Source: Oscillospiraceae bacterium (GTDB lineage Bacteria; Bacillota; Clostridia; Oscillospirales; Ruminococcaceae). Taken from it: DNA of 64,000 nucleotides. The notes beneath the pieces are model-generated. The model ran no database searches, was not told the origin of the DNA, and was given only the letters and a program-made list of their open reading frames with translations. The DNA lies in contig JAEEIA010000041.1 in assembly GCA_016281125.1 (NCBI GenBank), positions 1-64,000 of the forward strand. The letters run 5' to 3'. Each line of letters starts with the position of its first letter. Within the stretch, counting starts at the first letter, position 1. Positions 58,050 through 64,000 of the stretch are shown here, piece after piece. The position numbers were made by a program, and so were the translations under genes.

Positions 58050-59186
58050 ATGGCGATTTATCTGGATTCTGCTGCAACTTCCAGACCGAGTGCGGCATGC
58101 GTGAATGCAATGGTAGGAATGATGCGGGAAACCTACGGCAATCCTTCCTCACTGCACAGCTTCGGGCTGGCTGCGGAAACGCTTGTGACACAGGCGCGGA
58201 AGCAGATTGCTGCGGCGCTCGGCTGCGAGTCCGGGACGGTGATGTTCACCTCGGGCGCGACCGAAAGCAATCATCTTGCGATTCTCGGCGCGGCGCATGC
58301 CTACGGCAGAAGAAAGCGCCGTGTTGTGACCTCAACTGTGGAACATGCATCCGTGCGCGGGGCGTTTGATCTGCTGGAGGCAGAGGGCTATGAGGTTGTG
58401 CGGGTTGCTCCGGGTGCGGACGGCACACCGGATGCGGCAGCCTTTGCAGCGGCCGTCAATGAGAATACCTGCCTGATCAGCATGATGCTCGTCAACAACG
58501 AAACCGGTCATATTTTGCCGGTACAGAAGGTCTTTGCACAGGTGAAGCGGGACTATCCCGACGTCATCACGCACTGTGATGCGGTACAGGGCTTTCTGAA
58601 AATTCCGTTTACGCCGCAGAAGCTGAACGCCGATCTGCTGACCGTCAGCGGTCACAAGGTACATGCCTGCAAGGGCATCGGTGCGCTGTATCACAAAAAG
58701 GGCGTGCGGCTTGTCGGCCTGATGAAGGGCGGCGAGCAGGAGGGCGGCATCCGTCCGGGTACAGAATCGGTTCCGCTGATTGTTGGATTCGGTGCCGCGG
58801 TCGGTGAACTGAGCAAAACAGTTGGCTCCCGTTCGGAATATGTTTCCGGCCTCCGGCGCGAATGCATCCGGCAGCTGTCTGCGTTCGACGGCATCACGGT
58901 CAATTCGCCGGACGGCGGCTCCCCCTATATTCTGAGCTTTTCGGTCAAAGGTCTGCGCTCGGAAACGATGCTGCATTTCCTCTCTGACCGGGAAATTTAC
59001 GTTTCCAGCGGCTCGGCCTGCTCCAAGGGCAAGCAGAGCGGTGTGCTGGAACAGTTCGGCATCAAGCCCGATTTTGCGGACAGTACGCTGCGCGTCAGCT
59101 TCTGTGCGGAGAATTCCGCGGAGGAAATCACGGCACTGTGCGTAGCTTTGAAGGATGCGCAGGCGCAGCTTGTGCATAAACGGTGA
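58050..59186 (+). CDS. Cysteine desulfurase (NifS/IscS-like)
   Basis: A 378-residue PLP enzyme; ATG 58050. Motifs: YLDSAATSRPS, MFTSGATESNHLAI, MLVNNETGHILPV, HCDAVQGFLKI, SGHKVHACKGIGAL (PLP Lys), GGEQEGGIRPGTES, and SSGSACSKGK (catalytic Cys). In Firmicutes this class usually neighbours thiI and provides sulfur for 4-thiouridine; here two small genes separate it from thiI. Confidence 0.9.
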   Translation: MAIYLDSAATSRPSAACVNAMVGMMRETYGNPSSLHSFGLAAETLVTQARKQIAAALGCESGTVMFTSGATESNHLAILGAAHAYGRRKRRVVTSTVEHASVRGAFDLLEAEGYEVVRVAPGADGTPDAAAFAAAVNENTCLISMMLVNNETGHILPVQKVFAQVKRDYPDVITHCDAVQGFLKIPFTPQKLNADLLTVSGHKVHACKGIGALYHKKGVRLVGLMKGGEQEGGIRPGTESVPLIVGFGAAVGELSKTVGSRSEYVSGLRRECIRQLSAFDGITVNSPDGGSPYILSFSVKGLRSETMLHFLSDREIYVSSGSACSKGKQSGVLEQFGIKPDFADSTLRVSFCAENSAEEITALCVALKDAQAQLVHKR

Positions 59187-59196
59187 GGAGCAGGGG

Positions 59197-59718
59197 ATGC
59201 ATATGACAGTCTGTTTGTCCTGCTGCTTTGACACGGCGGATTGGATGGGCTGTGTCATGATTGCGGGAATTCTTATGATCACGGCAATCATGTGGTATGA
59301 CAAATGGTGCGAAACGCATCCGCGCACACCGTCGGCGCTGACGGAAACCGATGCGGTGATCATCCGGATGAAAGCGATCCGGCGGCATCCGTTTCAGAAG
59401 AAAGCGCAGCAGCGCGTTCTGATCTATGCGGGCTATCCGGAGCCGGACGGCAGACAGCGGATTGCACGGCTTGCGACCGCGCCGCTCCGGCAGACGCTGG
59501 AAGCCAATGCGCCGGAGATCAGAAAAGGTGAAAAAATCAGAATCTGCTATGAGAAAAAGCATCCGGGCGTGTTTTATTTTGCGGATCCTGCGTATCAGAG
59601 GCCGGAGATTTCCGGTGTGCCGTATTCCGTATTCAGCATGGCGGAATGCATCGGCATGACGCTGTTCGCTGCGGTCTGCATCGCATGTGTGCTGCTCAAT
59701 ACGCTGAACAGGAGCTGA
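59197..59718 (+). CDS. Unknown membrane protein with two terminal membrane segments
   Basis: A 173-residue protein; ATG 59197 (or ATG 59203, two codons later) after GAGGAGCAGGGG. Membrane segments at ~15-32 (WMGCVMIAGILMITAIMWYD) and ~147-168 (AECIGMTLFAAVCIACVLLN) flank a soluble, basic, beta-rich region (VIIRMKAIRRHPFQK, QRVLIYAGYPEPDGRQR, IRICYEKKHPGVFYFADP), a DUF3592-like layout. 10 bp after nifS, so in the same operon. Confidence 0.65.
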   Translation: MHMTVCLSCCFDTADWMGCVMIAGILMITAIMWYDKWCETHPRTPSALTETDAVIIRMKAIRRHPFQKKAQQRVLIYAGYPEPDGRQRIARLATAPLRQTLEANAPEIRKGEKIRICYEKKHPGVFYFADPAYQRPEISGVPYSVFSMAECIGMTLFAAVCIACVLLNTLNRS

Positions 59719-59719
59719 T

Positions 59720-60172
59720 ATGGTGAGAAGCTATGAACCGCGGGATCTGCAAGCGTGTGCTGCGGTATTTTGCAGTGCGTTCGGCGCGGCTCCGTGGAAC
59801 GAACAGTGGACGCAGTCCCTGGCAGAAACACGCATCTCCGAACTGACGGGGACGGCGCTTTCCGCTGCATTTGTGTATGAGGAAGCAGGCCGGATCTGCG
59901 GCTTTGCGGCGGGGCGTGTCGTGACTTATCTTTACGGCAGGGAATATGTGATTGACGAGTTCTGTGTCGCTGCGGATGCGCAGGGGCAGGGAATCGGCAC
60001 GAAGCTGCTTTCGTATATTGCTGATACGATGCGTGCGGACGGCGTTGCTTCAATCTGCCTGCAAACAACCCGAGGATACCCGAGCGAGAAATTCTATCTG
60101 AAAAACGGATTTCAGACCGCTCCGAATATGCTCACGATGTACCGCACACTGCGGGATGAGCAGAAATCATGA
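59720..60172 (+). CDS. GNAT-family acetyltransferase
   Basis: A 150-residue protein; ATG 59720 one base after the previous stop, ribosome site AACAGGAGCTGAT. GNAT fold: DEFCVAADAQGQGIGTKLLS (acetyl-CoA loop QGQGIG) and LQTTRGYPSEKFYLKNGFQ. Substrate unknown. Part of the nifS-thiI run. Confidence 0.85.
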   Translation: MVRSYEPRDLQACAAVFCSAFGAAPWNEQWTQSLAETRISELTGTALSAAFVYEEAGRICGFAAGRVVTYLYGREYVIDEFCVAADAQGQGIGTKLLSYIADTMRADGVASICLQTTRGYPSEKFYLKNGFQTAPNMLTMYRTLRDEQKS

Positions 60173-60190
60173 TACAATGAGGTTAGCGAA

Positions 60191-61402
60191 ATGAGAGAGA
60201 TTATTCTTGTCAAATACGGCGAAATGGCGCTGAAAGGACTGAACCGCGGCACCTTTGAGGACGTGCTGCTGCGGAATATCCGCTACCGGCTGAAAAAGCT
60301 CGGGAAGTTTTCGTATTCGCACGCGCAGTCTACTATTTATATTGTGCCGGAGGCGGAAACGGACGATGCATGCGGTGAGCTGCTTGCCGCTGCGATGCCG
60401 CGCCTGAAAAAGGTATTCGGCATTGCGGCGCTGAGCCGTGCGCTGACCTGCGAGAAGTCCTTTGCAGACATTGCTGCAAAGTCTGTGCCGTATCTTGAAG
60501 ATGTGCTGACCGCCGCGAAGACCTTTAAGGTCGAGGCGAAGCGTGCGGACAAGGCATTCCCGATGAAGTCGCCGGAAATCTGCCGGGAGCTCGGCGGGAT
60601 CCTGCTTTCGCATTATCCGCATCTGAAAGTGGATGTCAACAATCCGGATGTGACCGTGACCGTGGAGATCCGCGACCTGAATGCATATGTTCATGCAGCG
60701 CGGGAAAAGGGCGCGGGCGGTCTGCCGGTCGGAACCTCCGGCAATGCGATGCTGCTGCTTTCCGGCGGCATTGACAGCCCGGTCGCTGCCTATATGATGG
60801 CAAAGCGCGGCCTGCGCATTACGGCCTGCCATTTTGCAAGCCCGCCGTATACCTCTGAGCGCGCAAGGCTCAAGGTGGAGCAGCTCTGCGAAAAGCTGAC
60901 GCCGTGGTGCGGCAGCATGGCGTTTTACTGCGTGCCGTTTACCGAGATTCAGGAGGAGCTCCAGCGGAACTGCCCGGAGGAATACTTCACGATTCTGATG
61001 CGCCGACTGATGATGGAGATTGCGTGCAAGCTCGCAGAGCGCGAGGAGTGCGGCGCGATTATTACGGGCGAGAGCCTCGGACAGGTCGCCAGCCAGACGC
61101 TTCCGGCACTGGCCTGCACGGATGCTGTTGCAACGATGCCGGTGCTCCGGCCGCTGATCGGCATGGACAAAACCGAGATCATCGAAATATCCCGGAAGAT
61201 TGACACCTATGATATTTCGATCCAGCCCTATGAGGACTGCTGCACGGTCTTTACGCCGCGTCACCCGAAGCTGCGTCCGCATGTGGCGGATGTCGCGGAG
61301 GCACAGGCGGAGGTCGATTTTGCACCGCTGGTCGAAAAAGCCGTTGCTGAGGCCGAAAAGAAGGTCTTTGCACAGCATGTTTCTGAGGAGCAGGCGCTCT
61401 GA
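60191..61402 (+). CDS. thiI: tRNA 4-thiouridine synthase ThiI (no rhodanese domain)
   Basis: A 403-residue protein; ATG 60191 with weak GAGGTTAGCGAA upstream. N-terminal ferredoxin-like plus THUMP domains (~1-165; KYGEMALKGLNRGTFEDVLL, FSYSHAQSTIYIV) and a PP-loop ATPase domain (LLLSGGIDSPVAAYMMAKRG, TGESLGQVASQTL, MDKTEIIEISRKIDTYDIS, CCTVFTPRHPK). It lacks the C-terminal rhodanese, as in Bacillus, where a dedicated NifS supplies sulfur. Matches the upstream nifS. Confidence 0.93.
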   Translation: MREIILVKYGEMALKGLNRGTFEDVLLRNIRYRLKKLGKFSYSHAQSTIYIVPEAETDDACGELLAAAMPRLKKVFGIAALSRALTCEKSFADIAAKSVPYLEDVLTAAKTFKVEAKRADKAFPMKSPEICRELGGILLSHYPHLKVDVNNPDVTVTVEIRDLNAYVHAAREKGAGGLPVGTSGNAMLLLSGGIDSPVAAYMMAKRGLRITACHFASPPYTSERARLKVEQLCEKLTPWCGSMAFYCVPFTEIQEELQRNCPEEYFTILMRRLMMEIACKLAEREECGAIITGESLGQVASQTLPALACTDAVATMPVLRPLIGMDKTEIIEISRKIDTYDISIQPYEDCCTVFTPRHPKLRPHVADVAEAQAEVDFAPLVEKAVAEAEKKVFAQHVSEEQAL

Positions 61403-61473
61403 TCCGACAGAAAAAGCCCATAAACGCGCATTTTTAATGAAATGATGCGTACTTATAACAATTTGGAGGAACA

Positions 61474-62022
61474 ATGAATATTGAACAAATTATCCTGCCC
61501 GAATTTGGCAAATCCTCCGAAATCATGACGGGCAGCCTTGACAAGACCGTATATGATGTAGTACAATATCTAATGGAGAATAGGCTAACTGTATCTACGG
61601 GCGAAAGCCTGACAGGCGGTCTGCTCTCTGAACGTATTACATCAGTATCAGGCGCATCACAGGTCATTGAGCTTGGAGTCTGCACCTATTCTGATCGGAT
61701 GAAGCAACACTTGCTTCATGTCCCGTCCGGTATTCTTGCCGAATACGGAGCAGTCAGCCGCCAGACAGCATATGCCATGGCGGAGGGACTGATGCACCTT
61801 TCCGGTGCGGATCTGTGTTTGACAGTGACCGGTCTGGCCGGACCCGGAGGCGGAACCGCGGAACTTCCCGTCGGAACCGTATATGCGGGCTTTGCCTATC
61901 GGAACAGGATTGCTGCCACCCTCTTGAAGCTCTGGGAATTTCCGGAGCTTGACCGGGACGGTATCCGGCACATGACTGCGTTATGCGTGTTTCGCTTAGC
62001 GGAACGATTACTGCTTGCCTGA
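61474..62022 (+). CDS. pncC: CinA C-terminal-type nicotinamide-nucleotide amidase
   Basis: A 182-residue stand-alone CinA C-terminal domain; ATG 61474 after TTTGGAGGAACA. Signature: VSTGESLTGGLLSERITSVS, QVIELGVCTYSDRMKQHLL, GAVSRQTAYAMAEG, TVTGLAGPGGGTAELPVGTV. Deamidates NMN in pyridine nucleotide recycling. The first ~25 residues (MNIEQIILPEFGKSSEIMTG) are extra to the core domain. Confidence 0.88.
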   Translation: MNIEQIILPEFGKSSEIMTGSLDKTVYDVVQYLMENRLTVSTGESLTGGLLSERITSVSGASQVIELGVCTYSDRMKQHLLHVPSGILAEYGAVSRQTAYAMAEGLMHLSGADLCLTVTGLAGPGGGTAELPVGTVYAGFAYRNRIAATLLKLWEFPELDRDGIRHMTALCVFRLAERLLLA

Positions 62023-62131
62023 AAGATGTACAGACTTTCAGACAGACATACCTGCGCCGAGCCGCGCGGAAGGGATATGCATTCCTGCACAGACCGGAAG
62101 CAAGGCGAAGCAGTTGATGGAGGCGTTCTAT

Positions 62132-63676
62132 ATGAATCATTCGCAAAACCCCTATGAACAACCCAGCCGTCCGGATTCGGTGCCCGAAAGGGGACGAAGA
62201 CCGGCGGACCCCGGTTACGGCTATCCGAGTGATCGGAATGCTGCGGATAATACAAGACGGAATGCATATGCAGGACGAAGGATGCTCAAGGGCGCCGCTG
62301 GACATGCGGAACCTTCTGCGGAGCGCGTACAGCAGGATGCGGAACGGCTTGAATGGAAACGGCATCGCACGGACCGGGACGACATTGCGGCAATTCTTGA
62401 CGAAGCCGAAGCAAAACGTCACTCTTACCGTCATGAGGAACCGCGTGCCGGATATTCTTCCGAACCTGAACACGTATCTGCACATGCGCGAGCATGGCAG
62501 GATGAGGAGCCGTATGAGAATGTGGCTCCGAAGGCGGCAGCAAGACGGAGAAGCAGGCCGAAGCCGGATGCATATACGATGCAGACGGAGGAAGCAGGCT
62601 TTGACGACGAGTTTCCGCAGCCGACGCAGGGAACGAGGAAACAAAACAAATTAACCGGTATTCTCAGCAAAATTTTCCCGTGGAAGGGCGACTCCGCATT
62701 TGAAGCAATGCGCAAGATGGTTTTCTCGCTTGCCGTCGTAGTTGTCGGAGTCTGTGCAGTCCTCATCAGCAGCTACTATATTGACCGTTACAAGGGCAAG
62801 AAGGAGTACGAGGAGTGGAACAGGCTTTACGAGGAAGCGAAGAAAAACAGGTCTTTCAATTCAGACGGGGATGCAGAAGACTATGGCGAAGGCATCGAGG
62901 CCGAGTATCTTGAACCCAATGAGCTCTGGTTCTGGCGTGAGGTCAATCCGGATTTCATCGGCTGGATCAATATTCCCGGCACCGTTGTCAGCTATCCTGT
63001 CGTGCAGAAAAAATCTGAGGATATCAACGTCAACACCAACAACTATTACCTGTATAGAACATTCAAGGGAGAGGAAAACCCTGCGGGTTGCATCTTCATG
63101 GATTACAGGTGCCGCTTCGACGAGGTCGTCGATCACAGACGCGTCGTTGCAAACTCCGGAAATGTTTTCATTTACGGACACAACATGAACAATAGAACGA
63201 TGTTCGGAAGCCTCCGCGACTATGTCAGCAATCCGTATTTCTACAGCGAGCATCCGATCGTTGAGTTCAGCTCCGCCTACAATCATTACAAGTTTAAAAT
63301 CTTTGCTGTCTTTGTCGTTGACGGAGAAGACATGACATCGAAATACGCGTTTGATTGCTGGAATACGCTGGACTTTGAAAACGAAACCATGTTCTATGAT
63401 TATGTGAACGAAGCAAAAAAACGCACACTGATCAGCAATGATGTTGATGTGAAGTATGGAGATCAGCTCCTGTCGCTGTACACGTGCAATGGACTGGTCG
63501 AAAACGGAAAACTGATACTCATGTGCCGAGAGGTTCGTGCCGGCGAAGACCCTTATGAGGGTACAAAGAATGCCACATTAAATGAGAATGTGTTGTACCC
63601 AACGGCCTACTATAAAGGAGGCCGCCCTGAAAATTACGATCCCAAGAAATTCGTCCCCTACGGGCCGAAATCGTGA
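62132..63676 (+). CDS. Class B sortase with a long cytoplasmic N-terminal extension
   Basis: A 514-residue protein; ATG 62132 (MNHSQNPYEQ) chosen for GGAGG eight bases upstream. Residues ~1-190 are hydrophilic, Arg/Glu-rich and low in order, then a membrane segment (~197-215, MVFSLAVVVVGVCAVLISSY) and the sortase domain (~270-490): NPDFIGWINIPGT, NYYLYRTFKGEENPAGCIFM, catalytic His350 in IYGHNM, catalytic Cys452 in LLSLYTCNG. Typical class B enzymes are ~250 residues. Sortases fix proteins to the cell wall; in R. flavefaciens the cellulosome anchor ScaE is attached this way, so a role in cellulosome anchoring is possible. Confidence 0.88.
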   Translation: MNHSQNPYEQPSRPDSVPERGRRPADPGYGYPSDRNAADNTRRNAYAGRRMLKGAAGHAEPSAERVQQDAERLEWKRHRTDRDDIAAILDEAEAKRHSYRHEEPRAGYSSEPEHVSAHARAWQDEEPYENVAPKAAARRRSRPKPDAYTMQTEEAGFDDEFPQPTQGTRKQNKLTGILSKIFPWKGDSAFEAMRKMVFSLAVVVVGVCAVLISSYYIDRYKGKKEYEEWNRLYEEAKKNRSFNSDGDAEDYGEGIEAEYLEPNELWFWREVNPDFIGWINIPGTVVSYPVVQKKSEDINVNTNNYYLYRTFKGEENPAGCIFMDYRCRFDEVVDHRRVVANSGNVFIYGHNMNNRTMFGSLRDYVSNPYFYSEHPIVEFSSAYNHYKFKIFAVFVVDGEDMTSKYAFDCWNTLDFENETMFYDYVNEAKKRTLISNDVDVKYGDQLLSLYTCNGLVENGKLILMCREVRAGEDPYEGTKNATLNENVLYPTAYYKGGRPENYDPKKFVPYGPKS

Positions 63677-64000
63677 TGCAGGCTTTGATTGAAACCGATC
63701 AAGCCGGAGGAAAATGGGACGTCAAGGAGGTAAACGGACTTGTTTCCGCTTTGAGCGGACTGCTTTCTTTCGGTTTCGCTGCTTCATATTGTTCTGAGCT
63801 ATGAGCGAACAGCCATACTCACACGCGGCTCTCCCCGCGGTGCACATCTCCGCAATATGATACTATGCAGCTAAGCAGAGAGATGTACGCAGATTCACTG
63901 CGACGCAGAACAATGCACTGTTTGAAACAAGCAGTGCGCCTGGCTGAAAGGAATTGGGCCGATCAGCCGGCGAAAGGGACACAAACGATTAGACAAAATC
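63677..64000. other. Window edge without a convincing gene
   Basis: 324 bases after the sortase gene. Only short frames with no good start are seen. Two AGGAGG/GGAGG-like strings (63693-63699 and 63724-63730) are not followed by a sustained frame. Self-complementary pieces (GCACTG...CAGTGC near 63913-63939; GGCTG...CAGCC near 63943-63970) suggest a structured leader for a gene beyond the edge. Confidence 0.4.

Noticed and set aside
63930-64000. CGAAAGGGACACAAAC at the window edge, superficially like part of a GEMM c-di-GMP riboswitch
   Set aside because: The other conserved blocks of GEMM (the first AGGGCAAACC-type segment and paired stems) are not found, and the sequence is cut by the window edge.

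Overview
The window looks like a chromosomal segment from a fibre-degrading Ruminococcus (Oscillospiraceae, Firmicutes). Evidence: six secreted polysaccharidases carry dockerin-like duplicated Ca-binding repeats; there are MecA, WhiA, ThiI/NifS, a class B sortase, c-di-GMP enzymes, strong AGGAGG ribosome sites and canonical TTGACA-17-TATAAT promoters. Coding sequence is fairly GC-rich, which would fit a R. champanellensis-like organism better than R. albus or R. bromii, but the species is an inference.

Layout. 0.2-3 kb: two CobW/COG0523-type P-loop GTPases (one with a long His/Asp/Glu metal-binding repeat, one fused to a YcgQ-like domain) and a small secreted Cys protein with its own palindromic operator. 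3.3-16.5 kb: a xylan island. A LacI-sensor/degenerate-GGDEF/AraC regulator precedes three giant xylanolytic enzymes (GH30-CBM22-dockerin-CE1; CBM22-GH10-CBM22-dockerin-GH43-CBM6; GH43-CBM22-dockerin-CE1). All three promoters carry the same ~36-nt element placed identically against the -35 box. 16.5-24.4 kb: a SARP-like response regulator with an 11-bp direct repeat at its promoter, a fragment of an ECF sigma gene, a DUF4015 protein, a three-gene Rnf D/E/A-like membrane cluster lacking the usual cysteines, mecA, rpe, a possible 51-codon gene, and a polysaccharide deacetylase. 24.5-27.8 kb: a diguanylate cyclase and an EAL phosphodiesterase in one operon. 28-34.7 kb: DUF2156, a YkgJ-PepD fusion, sbcD, sbcC. 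34.8-37.5 kb: a clostripain-family protease and a DUF1294 protein.

37.5-43.1 kb: divergent cellulosomal GH9-CBM3c and GH43-ricin enzymes with C-terminal dockerins. 43-48.2 kb: housekeeping genes (dut, DUF4321, PHP phosphoesterase, whiA) and unknowns. 48.3-54.9 kb: a tandem duplication of an ECF sigma factor plus membrane-anchored, propeller-like partner; the sigmas are nearly identical (7 differences in 188 residues) while the ectodomains have diverged. 55-57.6 kb: a GH26 mannanase and a rhomboid. 57.6-57.9 kb: tRNA-Leu(CAG) and tRNA-Gly(CCC). 58-63.7 kb: nifS, two small genes, thiI, pncC and a class B sortase with a very long cytoplasmic tail.

The strongest leads for something undescribed are the shared xylan-promoter element with its neighbouring hybrid regulator, the duplicated sigma/ectodomain module, the cysteine-less Rnf-like trio, and the SARP-style self-regulation site.
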